Positions 33,662-42,232 of a stretch of 64,000 bases of DNA are shown here, piece after piece. A program made the translations under genes and the position numbers. Within the stretch, counting starts at the first letter, position 1, and the number at the start of each line of letters is the position of its first letter. The notes below the pieces were generated by a model. The model was given only the letters and a program-made list of their open reading frames with translations. It was not told where the DNA came from and made no database searches. The stretch is from Psychrobacillus sp042885655 (lineage in GTDB: Bacteria > Bacillota > Bacilli > Bacillales_A > Planococcaceae): assembly GCF_042885655.1 (NCBI RefSeq), contig NZ_JBHVRO010000005.1, forward strand, positions 124,001 to 188,000. Direction: 5' to 3'.

Positions 33662-33714
33662 ATAGACCACTTCGGTCGATTATAGAATAACACTAATCGA
33701 CCGGAGTGGTCTAT
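33662..33714. promoter_or_regulatory. Long dyad, operator of the TetR-ABC exporter operon
   Basis: ATAGACCACTTCGGTCGATT plus A (33662-33682) pairs with 33694-33714 at 20 of 21 positions around an 11-base spacer. Each arm carries its own shorter pseudo-palindrome (GACC...GGTC), so the architecture repeats that of the other TetR operator at 29275. Confidence 0.75.
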
Positions 33715-33739
33715 TTTTTAAAAAACGCAAGCTCCCTCT

Positions 33740-34055
33740 AAACCTATTTTCAATCGTTTCCGGAGGACTTTGGACAGACTTGAGCTATATCAATACCGAA
33801 AGATATGAAAGAGGCAGGTTGTGACTGACGTCACGACCTGCCTCTCTTTTCGGTAATCTTATGGCTGTCGTCTGTCCGTCGCTCTCCTACAACTTTAGGA
33901 ATAGGTTTAAACCCTGTTTAGATAATGAAAGAAAAAATGCTTTCTTACACATCCAAGAAACTCCCGAAGATACAATTTCGGGAGTTATTTCAATTCTTTA
34001 TTTGATGTAAGACTCCTATTTCTCACCATCAAAAAGTTTACCTTTAGTTGATTGG
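33740..34055 (+). repeat. ~320-bp intergenic repeat, copy 2
   Basis: Begins AAACCTATTTTCAATCGTTT and ends CCTTTAGTTGATTGG. The first stem is AGGCAGGTTGTGAC with partner GTCACGACCTGCCT. Compared with copy 1, one base pair has changed on only one side (C to T) and another on the other side (C to G), both still near-pairing. Together with copy 1 it brackets the TetR-ABC exporter cassette. The rest of the 568-base gap before 34189 holds only the operator and terminator. Confidence 0.8.
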
Positions 34056-34135
34056 AACGGAATCCTTGTACAAAAGTTCATGGTTACTGTGTTCATGTCA
34101 TACTGAATTTTTTTACTTTCTTATCTTTTAATAAA

Positions 34136-34179
34136 AACTAGGCTAAGAAACCCGATGGAAATGGTTTCTTAGCCTAGTT
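34136..34179 (-). terminator. Terminator of the regulatory-domain lipoprotein gene
   Basis: AACTAGGCTAAGAAACC (34136-34152) and its exact complement (34163-34179). On the minus strand TTTTTAT follows the stem. Confidence 0.88.
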
Positions 34180-34188
34180 CTCTTCTTA

Positions 34189-35274
34189 CTATTTCATGTC
34201 ATTTGGTACTATATTGTTTGGTTCATCTGCATTAATCTTGATCAAATCAGATGAAAGTGTATCTCCAGTAACTAGTTTTTCTAACATAAACTTATTAAAT
34301 TCTGTTTGGAAGAATGTCGGTGATTTCTCCCATTCAGCTTTTGGTAAAGTCACAACAAAGGTTCCGTCTTTTTTAGGAATAGAAACAGAATACTTTACTC
34401 CTTCAGGTACATTGACACCGATTAAAGTTCCTTTATATACAGCACCTGGGGCTGTTGTTGTAACCAAGGTAGGAGGAGCATCATTAATGATTGTTCCTTC
34501 TGCCGGTAGGGTAACATCTACATTTACACTTAAATCTTCCGGAAACAAGAATACTTTATATTCCGGCAATGTATATTTTACGTCGTTGTAATGCACATAA
34601 AAGTAATGATTTTCATCATCTTCTGGAACGTAATCTAAGTAGTACACTCCATTTGCATCACTTGGGTTGGACATAGAGAAACCTTCTACTCCATCTCTTC
34701 TCAAGTTAATAGTTGCACCTTCTACAGGATTACCATTAGCATCTTTAATAGTACCACTAACACGATATTTTGCCGGTCCAAATGACGGATATTGTTGACC
34801 TTCCGCCATCTCTGCATGTGCATGTACTTCTACGTTTTCCGGATTTTCTTTAGAAGCGACTACTTTATCAATTGTTATCGGGAAGTTTACACTTAACTCT
34901 TCTTTTAATGCTAATAAATTCTTCGCAGTTTTCTCTCCAATTGATTTATCATTTATAGTAGCTTTATCAACAGATACAACTTTAATACTTTTTAGATCTA
35001 ACTTACTTCTGTCTACATTGAATGTAAATTCTCCATTTTTATCTGTATCTAATGTTCGTTTGTTGGCCACTTGAACAACTGCACCTACTACCGGTGTCTC
35101 TCCAACTAACAGTTTCCCATTTACTTCCTTATAATGCGAGTGATCTGTATTCCACGAAAGTACCGTCAATTGTTTATCACTTAGTTGTAATGTGGCTTCA
35201 CCAGCTTCCTTACTACATGCAGAAATTATGGTGACTAACATGACAGAAAGAAACAACAAATATATCTTCTTCAT
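34189..35274 (-). CDS. Lipoprotein with carboxypeptidase-regulatory-like beta domains
   Basis: 361 residues. The signal peptide ends in lipobox IISAC, predicting membrane anchoring on the outer face. Two transthyretin-like domains follow: VNGKLLVGETPVVGAVVQVA near residue 51, and VSGTIKDANGNPVEGATINL around 170. The latter is the CarboxypepD_reg pattern. A His-rich spot (EVHAHAEMAEG) lies between them. It follows the PQQ-type lipoprotein gene but a terminator lies between, so its expression may need read-through or its own promoter. It may assist the neighbouring dehydrogenase (inference). Confidence 0.82.
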   Translation of the reverse strand: MKKIYLLFLSVMLVTIISACSKEAGEATLQLSDKQLTVLSWNTDHSHYKEVNGKLLVGETPVVGAVVQVANKRTLDTDKNGEFTFNVDRSKLDLKSIKVVSVDKATINDKSIGEKTAKNLLALKEELSVNFPITIDKVVASKENPENVEVHAHAEMAEGQQYPSFGPAKYRVSGTIKDANGNPVEGATINLRRDGVEGFSMSNPSDANGVYYLDYVPEDDENHYFYVHYNDVKYTLPEYKVFLFPEDLSVNVDVTLPAEGTIINDAPPTLVTTTAPGAVYKGTLIGVNVPEGVKYSVSIPKKDGTFVVTLPKAEWEKSPTFFQTEFNKFMLEKLVTGDTLSSDLIKINADEPNNIVPNDMK

Positions 35275-35292
35275 ACATAAACTCCTTATTGT

Positions 35293-35327
35293 AAAAAGGG
35301 CAGAGGAATTTTCCTACTGCCCTTTTT
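35293..35327 (-). terminator. Terminator between the two lipoprotein genes
   Basis: AAAAAGGGCAG (35293-35303) pairs with CTGCCCTTTTT (35317-35327), with AGGAA/TTCCT inside. T runs suit the minus strand. It would separate or attenuate the two genes. Confidence 0.8.
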
Positions 35328-35353
35328 TATTTCACTTACACAGTAATATTATA

Positions 35354-37069
35354 TTATTTACCTGTGTGTGGATTAGTTGAATCTGATTTACCAGCTTCAG
35401 CTTGCGTTTTATCTCCACCTAGAGCAAATACAAAAATTTGAGGTTTTGATCCAGCAGATGTAATCATCACGTATGATTTACCATCAACTTCAAAAATTGA
35501 AGGAGCCGCTGAAATTGTATTACCAGCTGTTTGGAATGACCAAACATTTTCACCTGTTTTAGTGTCGATTGCATTTACTTTACCGCTCAATTCACCGTAA
35601 AAAGTAAGACCTGCTTTTGTACTTGTCAAACCGCCACGCATTGGTTGATCGGTTTTAACTTGATATGCTATTTTACCTGTATTCACGTCAATAGCAGTAA
35701 TCGTACCATATCCTTTTATGCTAGGATCTGCTGCTGCAGAAGAAGTACCAAATGCCCATGCACCAAAGTATGGAGAAGTATCATTAGTTACCGCTTCTTC
35801 TTCGTTCTTAGCTGTTTTAAGAATACTTGGTTCTTCAATAGCTGGTATTAAATCTAAGTTCAACTCAGGGTCAAATGTATCTGGCGCATAGTTTTGTCCA
35901 CCTAAAACTCCTGGATAAACTAGAACTCCTTCTTCTGTTGGATCTGGATGATCAATTTTACCGAAAGCTACATTATTGTATACAGGATCACCAGTAGCTG
36001 CATCATAAGCAAACCATTCAGAACCCTTTGTTCCTACAGCAACAAGTTTGCGTTCTTTTCCATCTACTTTTGCATTAAAGATAGATGGGCTATCAGCAGT
36101 ATCATAATCCCAAAGGTCATGAGATTGTTGTTGTTGTGCCCAAACCATTTTACCAGTACCTGTTTCTAAAGCGATAACAGAGTTTGTATGAGGGTTCACA
36201 CCCGGACGTTTCGCACCATAAAAGTCGGGAGCTGGGTTACCAGCAGAAATGTACATTAAGCCAGTATCTGGATCAACACTTGGTGGCATCCAAACTGCTC
36301 CGCCTCCGCCAAATAAACCATCAGATAACCACTCTTCTCCTTTTGGAGGTACTGTCCAGAAAGGTTCATCCCAAGCTGGTGTTAGATCGCTAGATTTGAA
36401 AGCCATTTCGAATCCACGTACCCCGTTATCTCCACCTGAGCTACCGACAAAGATTTTTCCGTCAAAATAAACAGGCGCTGTAGTTTCATAGTAACCATTA
36501 TCAGATGTTAGGTCAGGGAAGAAATCACTAGCATGAATGAAATCAACCGTTTTTCCAGTTTTTTGGTCAATTGAAACTAAGCCAACATCCGCAGTAATCA
36601 TAAATACTTTACCTTCTGCAACCGCAACACCACGGTTAGATGATGGCATACCTGTGCGTTTTATTGTTTCTAATACTTCTGCTGGAGGAGTCCATTCCCA
36701 AATGACATCTCCTGTTAAAGCATCAAAAGCATATACATAGTTAGAACTAGTAGATACATATGCTACACCGTCCACAACGATTGGAAAGCTTTGATTACCA
36801 TTTGGAATATCTTTATTAATTTCTTTAAAATCTTTACTCCAAATAATACCTAAATCTTTCACATTATCTTTTGTGATTCCCTCGAAAGGTACATGTCTTG
36901 TAAGTTGAAGGTCGTATCCAAAGTTCGAGAAATTCTTATAGCTAACATCTTCTGATTTTTTGTCGTTGTTCTTTTCTTTATCTGTTTTTGACGAATTATC
37001 ATCAGAACATGCAGCAAGCATAAGGGTAGCAGCTAATAGCGCTGAACCGTATTTTAATTTTTTGTTCAA
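35354..37069 (-). CDS. PQQ-type beta-propeller dehydrogenase, lipoprotein
   Basis: 571 residues. Lipobox LAAC after a 20-residue signal peptide, then a Lys/Asp-rich linker and an eight-blade quinoprotein-like propeller. Tryptophan-docking repeats include YVYAFDALTGDVIWEW, ALETGTGKMVWA and IDTKTGENVWSFQ. QSHDLWDYDTADSP matches the HD-x-WDYD block of quinoprotein alcohol dehydrogenases, which contains the catalytic Asp. Unlike soluble quinoprotein dehydrogenases there is no cytochrome c domain. Divergent from a CuA cupredoxin gene, which could take its electrons. PQQ use in a Bacillota is unusual, so cofactor binding needs proof. Confidence 0.82.
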   Translation of the reverse strand: MNKKLKYGSALLAATLMLAACSDDNSSKTDKEKNNDKKSEDVSYKNFSNFGYDLQLTRHVPFEGITKDNVKDLGIIWSKDFKEINKDIPNGNQSFPIVVDGVAYVSTSSNYVYAFDALTGDVIWEWTPPAEVLETIKRTGMPSSNRGVAVAEGKVFMITADVGLVSIDQKTGKTVDFIHASDFFPDLTSDNGYYETTAPVYFDGKIFVGSSGGDNGVRGFEMAFKSSDLTPAWDEPFWTVPPKGEEWLSDGLFGGGGAVWMPPSVDPDTGLMYISAGNPAPDFYGAKRPGVNPHTNSVIALETGTGKMVWAQQQQSHDLWDYDTADSPSIFNAKVDGKERKLVAVGTKGSEWFAYDAATGDPVYNNVAFGKIDHPDPTEEGVLVYPGVLGGQNYAPDTFDPELNLDLIPAIEEPSILKTAKNEEEAVTNDTSPYFGAWAFGTSSAAADPSIKGYGTITAIDVNTGKIAYQVKTDQPMRGGLTSTKAGLTFYGELSGKVNAIDTKTGENVWSFQTAGNTISAAPSIFEVDGKSYVMITSAGSKPQIFVFALGGDKTQAEAGKSDSTNPHTGK

Positions 37070-37263
37070 TTCAAATAACCTCCTATTATTTTTATTATTT
37101 CAGTAAGTTATATTATCACTTGTGAACAAATTTTGATAGTTAAAAGTTTTTTCATTAAAATATTTCTTATTAAATATTATAACGAAAAACATTTTAGTTG
37201 AATTTATTAAAATTAATATCTATAGTTATATAGTATTTCATAAAAAAATGGAGGTATAACATA

Positions 37264-37680
37264 ATGAAAAACAAACTTTTTAGTCTAGTAATCTTATCCC
37301 TACTAGTATTCGCTCTTGCTGCTTGCGGATCAGATAAATCTAGCGAAGAAAAAGCAACTGAAGGTACTACAACTGACAAAACAACTTCAGAAGAAGCTAC
37401 TGTAAAACCTACTGGTAATGTAGTAGAAGCTACTGTAAATGCAAAAAACTTTGAATTTGATGTCAAAGAAATTAAAGCTCATGTTGGCGACACTGTAAAA
37501 ATTACACTTGTAAATGACGCTGGTGCCCATGGTATTGGTATTGATGAATATAATGTAGATATCAAAGGTGGAGAAACAGCTGAATTCGTAGTAGATAAAG
37601 CTGGAGAATTTGACTATTACTGCTCTCTTCTTTGTGGTGTAGGTCATGATAAAATGGCTGGTAAATTAATCGTAGAATAA
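37264..37680 (+). CDS. Stand-alone CuA-type cupredoxin lipoprotein
   Basis: 138 residues. Lipobox ALAAC (Cys21), a Thr/Glu-rich linker, then one cupredoxin domain. The copper ligands are His89 and CSLLCGVGHDKM (Cys120, Cys124, His128, Met131). The C-x3-C-x3-H-x2-M spacing is that of the binuclear CuA centre of cytochrome oxidase subunit II, yet the transmembrane hairpin of that subunit is missing. It should be an outer-face electron carrier. Divergent from the PQQ-type dehydrogenase, its likely donor. GGAGGTATAACATAATG is its start region. Confidence 0.88.
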   Translation: MKNKLFSLVILSLLVFALAACGSDKSSEEKATEGTTTDKTTSEEATVKPTGNVVEATVNAKNFEFDVKEIKAHVGDTVKITLVNDAGAHGIGIDEYNVDIKGGETAEFVVDKAGEFDYYCSLLCGVGHDKMAGKLIVE

Positions 37681-37698
37681 TTTACTTCCTTTATGCAT

Positions 37699-37735
37699 AA
37701 AAAGAACCGAATTCACTTTGTTTTTGGTTCTTTTT
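37699..37735 (+). terminator. Terminator of the cupredoxin gene
   Basis: AAAAAGAACC (37699-37708) pairs with GGTTCTTTTT (37726-37735). Confidence 0.8.
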
Positions 37736-37753
37736 ATATAGTAAGATTTAGAA

Positions 37754-37800
37754 AAAACGATGTTATGAAATCACTTAATGTGTTTTCATAACATCGTTTT
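37754..37800. terminator. Second strong hairpin, bidirectional
   Basis: AAAACGATGTTATGAAA (37754-37770) and its exact complement (37784-37800), with A and T runs on both sides. It insulates the copper lipoprotein from the repair operon. Confidence 0.85.
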
Positions 37801-37919
37801 TTTATTTTGTAAGTAGATCAATTTTTGGATTCACACAGACCATAAGTGCAAGAAAGAGGACGAATATAGTCTTTACCTATTGTTAAAATGAAGTACGACA
37901 ATATGTAGGAGGCATTCAA

Positions 37920-38690
37920 ATGAACAAAATTCAGCAATTCAATCAGCAACATCATTCTTCTGATCTATTATTTTTAGGTAATGCATGGGATTTACTTTCT
38001 GCTTTGACTTTAGAAAAAGCAGGTTTTCAAGCAATAGGTACGACTAGTTGGGGAATTGCTAATTCCCTTGGTTTAAAAGACGGTGAACTCATCGATTTTG
38101 ATCAGCATTTACGAATTATTAAAATAATTACTGAGCATGTGTCTATCCCTGTATCTGCAGATATTGAAGCAGGTTACGGAGAAGACACCGATACAATTGT
38201 GAAGAACGTTTTAAGGACGGCTGATATTGGAGTTGCGGGGATTAATATAGAGGATTCCTTAAAAAAACAAAGAGGCTTAAGAGATATCTCTCAGCATGCA
38301 AGGTTATTACTAGAAATAAGAACCGCTTTAAATCAACACGGTTATAAGGATTTCTTTATAAATGCCAGAACGGATACATATTTTCAAAAAGATAATCCTC
38401 TTTTGGAAACTATTGAGCGTGGCAAGGCATATGTAGAGAGTGGAGCTAGCGGTTTTTTCGTTCCTGGTGTTATTTTAGATTCAGATATTCATGGCATAGC
38501 AACTCAAGTTAAAGCACCATTGAACGTTTTATCTTTACCTGGATTAACAAATTGTAATAAGCTTAAAACATTAGGGGTTCGACGATTTAGTTTTGGAAAT
38601 GCACTATCCGACAAAATCATTGCAGTTATGGAGAATAATGCAGCTCAGCTACTCGCTTTAAAGGATACAACCCATTTATACGAAGATTAA
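37920..38690 (+). CDS. Isocitrate lyase/PEP mutase superfamily protein
   Basis: 256 residues, a TIM-barrel enzyme of the PrpB/PEP-mutase superfamily. Visible are GNAWDLLSALTLEKAGFQAI at the start, the metal-binding stretch SADIEAGYG, NIEDS, and NARTDTYF. The catalytic KKCGH-type loop of true lyases is not present (the place reads EDSLKKQRG), so it belongs to the uncharacterised subgroup often annotated as carboxyphosphonoenolpyruvate mutase-like. It is the first gene of a three-gene operon with adaA and adaB; such a protein is a frequent neighbour of Ada in Bacillales. Reaction unknown. Confidence 0.88.
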   Translation: MNKIQQFNQQHHSSDLLFLGNAWDLLSALTLEKAGFQAIGTTSWGIANSLGLKDGELIDFDQHLRIIKIITEHVSIPVSADIEAGYGEDTDTIVKNVLRTADIGVAGINIEDSLKKQRGLRDISQHARLLLEIRTALNQHGYKDFFINARTDTYFQKDNPLLETIERGKAYVESGASGFFVPGVILDSDIHGIATQVKAPLNVLSLPGLTNCNKLKTLGVRRFSFGNALSDKIIAVMENNAAQLLALKDTTHLYED

Positions 38691-38713
38691 AACTAGAGAG
38701 GACGGAAAAAGGT

Positions 38714-39280
38714 ATGCATTCTACCATCAATCTTACATTTGAAGAAAAGTGGGAGAAAATTATCGCTTGCGATCGGACGTACGATGGATTATTTTACACT
38801 GCTGTCAAAACAACGAGAATCTATTGCCGTCCTTCTTGTCGTTCTAGAAAACCAAAAAAACAAAATGTAGAGTTTTTCCTTGATAGAGAGGAAGTTGAAA
38901 AAGCGGGATTTCGAGCCTGTAAAAGATGCAAACCTGATGTGGAGCATTCCCCAAATACGGAACTAGTTCAAAACGTCATTACCTTTTTAATTAACCATTC
39001 TAATGAAAAGCTTACATTAGTAGATATCGCAAATCATGTCGGTGTCAGTCCTTATTATTTGGAGAGACTTTTTAAACAAGAAACTTCTAAAACACCACGT
39101 ATGTATTTAGAAAAAATTAGAGTTGATAAAGCAGCTCATTTATTAAAAAATACAGATATGACAAATTTAGAGATTTGCTACGAAGTTGGATTTCAAAGTG
39201 CATCCAATTTTTATAAAGTATTTTTCGATACTAAAAATTGTACCCCGAGTAACTATCGTAAACTGGAGGTTGTTATATGA
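38714..39280 (+). CDS. adaA: AdaA-type methylphosphotriester methyltransferase and activator
   Basis: 188 residues. The Ada N-terminal zinc domain has Cys38, Cys42, Cys69 and Cys72 (YCRPSCRSRK ... ACKRCKP), the same numbering as in E. coli Ada. Cys38 accepts methyl groups from DNA phosphotriesters. The C-terminal AraC-type helix-turn-helix (DIANHVGVSPYYLERLFKQ, then EICYEVGFQSASNFYKVFF) then activates the operon. This split form lacks the second methyltransferase domain, which is the next gene. It overlaps that gene by four bases. Confidence 0.95.
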   Translation: MHSTINLTFEEKWEKIIACDRTYDGLFYTAVKTTRIYCRPSCRSRKPKKQNVEFFLDREEVEKAGFRACKRCKPDVEHSPNTELVQNVITFLINHSNEKLTLVDIANHVGVSPYYLERLFKQETSKTPRMYLEKIRVDKAAHLLKNTDMTNLEICYEVGFQSASNFYKVFFDTKNCTPSNYRKLEVVI

Positions 39281-39759
39281 GTAAACTTTTTCAAGTAGAT
39301 TATCAAACGCCAATTGGTGTGTTAGAAATTATCGGGACAGAGGAAGCTATCAGCTCGATTATGTTTGCAGAACAAGATGTAGTTGTTCATCAGTTGACTA
39401 AGGAAACTCCTCCAGTACTTCAGACTTGCTATGCTCAAATGGATGAATATTTTCAAGGTTTACTTCAAGACTTTTCATTTCCCTATATTTATGACGGAAC
39501 AGATTTTCAGAAAAGCGTTTGGAATGCATTGACAACAATTTCTTATGCGGAAACTGGGTCATATAAGGATATTGCCATTGCAATAGAAAATGAAAAAGCA
39601 ATTCGCGCAGTAGGAAGTGCAAACGGCAAAAATAAGCTAAGCATCGTGATTCCTTGTCATCGTATCATAGGTTCAAATGGTAAATTAACTGGTTATGCAG
39701 GAGGTTTATGGAGAAAAGAATGGCTTCTTGAACACGAACAGAAATTTAAGCAGCAGTAA
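39277..39759 (+). CDS. adaB: O6-methylguanine-DNA methyltransferase (AdaB/Ogt)
   Basis: 160 residues. The active-site motif IVIPCHRIIG contains the suicidal cysteine. FQKSVWNALTTISYAETGSY with the helix-turn-helix arginine region (AIRAVGSANGKN) completes the DNA-binding part. It removes methyl from O6-methylguanine once and is consumed. GGAGGTTGT inside the adaA end serves as its ribosome site, with ATGA overlap, so the repair pair is cotranslated under AdaA control. Confidence 0.95.
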   Translation: MSKLFQVDYQTPIGVLEIIGTEEAISSIMFAEQDVVVHQLTKETPPVLQTCYAQMDEYFQGLLQDFSFPYIYDGTDFQKSVWNALTTISYAETGSYKDIAIAIENEKAIRAVGSANGKNKLSIVIPCHRIIGSNGKLTGYAGGLWRKEWLLEHEQKFKQQ

Positions 39760-39834
39760 ATCTGACTGCTCACGTGAAAAATTCAAGAGTCAGTGGGGTT
39801 ACAGAAAATAGATTGTAACCATCAATAAAGTGTT

Positions 39835-40025
39835 ACGCGCAACATTATGTCCATTACTCGCAACTTTAAGTGTCATATTCGCAATATTACGATTCATTTG
39901 CGCAATCTATAAGTTACACGCAACATTTTGTCCGTTACTCGCAACTTTAAGTGTCATACTCGCAATGTCGGATGAGCTACTCGCAATATTCCGAGCCATA
40001 TGCGCAATAATAAAGAATTGCGTAG
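39835..40025. repeat. 21-bp-period degenerate tandem array 1 (core CGCAA)
   Basis: CGCAA occurs at 39838, 39859, 39880, 39901, 39919, 39940, 39961, 39982 and 40003, with a degenerate CGTAG at 40021. Intervals are 21 bases except two of 18. Units look like TACTCGCAACTTTAAGTG. The array lies between the convergent adaB and EAL genes. The 21-base step keeps a frame open for 100 codons, which explains the spurious ORF across it. The 427-base gap holds nothing else except small hairpins (39798-39821) and the terminator at 40131. Confidence 0.85.
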
Positions 40026-40130
40026 TATCCGAAATTGTATCTTCGGATGCTTATATGAGCATAAGACAAGAACTTGTCTTTAATTACTCAAACCATTTGC
40101 AGAGGAAATCAACCTGTTGCTTGCCTGTTT

Positions 40131-40165
40131 AAAAAATCGCCTCTCCACAATGGAGGGGCGATTTT
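40131..40165 (-). terminator. Terminator of the EAL-domain gene
   Basis: AAAATCGCCTCTCCA (40133-40147) pairs with TGGAGGGGCGATTTT (40151-40165), one mismatch, with a T run on the minus strand. Confidence 0.88.
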
Positions 40166-40186
40166 ATGTGCACTAAAACGGATTTC

Positions 40187-42232
40187 TTAAGCATGTTCAA
40201 ATGCTTTATTCCACTCAAAGAGTTCATCTGCTTTCATTGGCTTGGCAAAATAGTATCCTTGAATAATTGGATTTTCACAAGTAGTTGCTAAAAAGTCAAC
40301 TTGTCTCTTCGTTTCGACTCCTTCAAATACAATAGCTAAATCCAGAGATTCCCCTAACGCTATAATAGCTTGAATAATAGACGAATCCTTTTCAGATTGT
40401 GGAACATCATCTATAAAAGACTTGTCTATTTTCAATGTAGAAATGGGCATTTTTTTTAAATATGATAACGAAGATACTCCCGTTCCGAAATCATCTAGTG
40501 CCACCGAAAAGCCCTCTTGACGGAAAGTATTAACTGCTCTCATTGCTTCCTCGATATTTTTAACAAAGCTCGTTTCTGTAATTTCTAGTTCCAACAAACT
40601 AGGTTCTAGTTTATATTTATTCAATTTAGACTTTAAAACATCTAACAAAAGATTGGATGTAACATATTGACCTGGAATATTGATAGCCACTTGTTGAAAT
40701 GAAATCCCTTCTTTTCTCCATATGGACATTTGGCGACAAACTTTTTCAATAATCCAATTTGTAACTTCAATCATACGATTATTTTCTTCTAAAATAGGAA
40801 TAAATACCCCTGGCGAAAGAAATCCGTATGCAGGATGATCCCACCGCAGCAATGTTTCAACTCCAATAACTTTATTGGTGATTACATTTACCTTTGGTTG
40901 ATATACAAGAAAAAGCTCTTCTTTCTCCATCGCTTGTCCTATATCCTCAACGACCTCAAGCCCAAACGCATACGTATGTATAGTCGAATCATAGTGGATA
41001 ATTTCATAATTGTATTCGATAGATGAATAATTTAGCACAGCTTGTGCTTTTGTGAATATATCCAGAGATTCTTCCGAATTGTTTGCTCTCGATATAGCAC
41101 AAACTGCTTGTATATTAATTTTAAAATTATCAATTATAAGAGGTTTGCTCAAATATTTTGCTACATTCTCCATCGCGGTCGATAAATAATTTACACCATC
41201 TATATCGTGTGTTAAAAACGCGAAGCGATGGCCATCAATTCGATAAAGCTCTGTCATGGGAGGCACAAGTGTTTTCAACCCAAAAGACAATTGTTGAATT
41301 ACTTTGTCACCAAATTGATAATCAAACTCACGATTTACAAGTTCTAAGTCATGTAAATGCCAAATAGCTAAACTTTGTGGGAAATCCGTTTTTTTTATTT
41401 TTTTCTCAAACAAACGGCGATTAGGCAATTTAGTTAGAGCATCATAATAACTCGCTCGATATTCTATATATTTATCCATAAGGCTTGATAATAGAAGAAA
41501 AATCAGGAGAAGAGTCATACCAATTGTTACTATTACTACTATTAAATCCATATTAAATAGTTGAGAATTACCAGGGCGAGGTGCATAACTATTCGGAAGG
41601 TAATATTTAGTTGAGACCATATAAGTATAATGAGTACTAGAAATAGCCACACCTAAGGAAATTGCCATCAATAAATGAAGTAGACGACCTTCTATATAAC
41701 TTCTTAACTTAAAAAAAGAAATACTAGCCAGAAAAGGTATGAATATGGAAATCAATATAGATAAGACGATTAAGCTATGACTGTTCGTATGAATTGCGTC
41801 TGTTTTCATTCCTATCATACTTACAAAGTGACATGTCGAAATTCCGATTCCGATTATTACACTAAAGGAAAATGTATACCAAATAGACTTTTTTTGATGA
41901 TTCGCTAAGTAAAAAGCAATAAAAGAGGCGACTATCGCCGGTATAATTGAAAGAATAATAGATATACGATGATAATATACGGCGACAGGTAAGGAAAAAG
42001 CAAACATACCAACAAAATGCATAGTCCATATACCAAATCCCATTGCAATAGAAGCAAATACATACCAAAAGTTCCTATGAATAAAACTATTTTTTTGAAC
42101 ACGATTATTCATCAATAAAGCAGTATAAGAAGTAATACATGCAAGAATAATCGAAAGGATTACAACTGGGAAAGAATATTCAGCATGTAATTCTATTAAA
42201 TTATTCTGCAATGGATGATCCAGCACTTTCAT
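40187..42232 (-). CDS. MHYT-GGDEF-EAL cyclic-di-GMP signalling protein
   Basis: About 681 residues. The N-terminal seven-helix MHYT sensor has MHFVGM, CHFVSM and THYTYM, which may bind copper or sense gas. The GGDEF domain is degenerate (RIDGHRF in place of GGDEF), so it is probably not a cyclase. The EAL domain keeps its catalytic residues: ETLLRW, AINIPGQY, ELEITE, LDDFGTG, LKIDKSF and FEGVET. It should therefore be a c-di-GMP phosphodiesterase. AAAGG stands five bases before ATG 42232. Monocistronic. Confidence 0.92.
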   Translation of the reverse strand: MKVLDHPLQNNLIELHAEYSFPVVILSIILACITSYTALLMNNRVQKNSFIHRNFWYVFASIAMGFGIWTMHFVGMFAFSLPVAVYYHRISIILSIIPAIVASFIAFYLANHQKKSIWYTFSFSVIIGIGISTCHFVSMIGMKTDAIHTNSHSLIVLSILISIFIPFLASISFFKLRSYIEGRLLHLLMAISLGVAISSTHYTYMVSTKYYLPNSYAPRPGNSQLFNMDLIVVIVTIGMTLLLIFLLLSSLMDKYIEYRASYYDALTKLPNRRLFEKKIKKTDFPQSLAIWHLHDLELVNREFDYQFGDKVIQQLSFGLKTLVPPMTELYRIDGHRFAFLTHDIDGVNYLSTAMENVAKYLSKPLIIDNFKINIQAVCAISRANNSEESLDIFTKAQAVLNYSSIEYNYEIIHYDSTIHTYAFGLEVVEDIGQAMEKEELFLVYQPKVNVITNKVIGVETLLRWDHPAYGFLSPGVFIPILEENNRMIEVTNWIIEKVCRQMSIWRKEGISFQQVAINIPGQYVTSNLLLDVLKSKLNKYKLEPSLLELEITETSFVKNIEEAMRAVNTFRQEGFSVALDDFGTGVSSLSYLKKMPISTLKIDKSFIDDVPQSEKDSSIIQAIIALGESLDLAIVFEGVETKRQVDFLATTCENPIIQGYYFAKPMKADELFEWNKAFEHA

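Noticed and set aside
29474..34055. Composite transposon around the TetR-ABC exporter
   Set aside because: The bracketing repeats lack transposase coding, terminal inverted repeats and visible target duplications. Only direct-repeat bracketing can be claimed.
39830..40132. 100-codon rightward frame over array 1
   Set aside because: It exists only because the repeat step is a multiple of three. No ribosome site, repetitive hydrophobic translation, and it lies between convergent genes.
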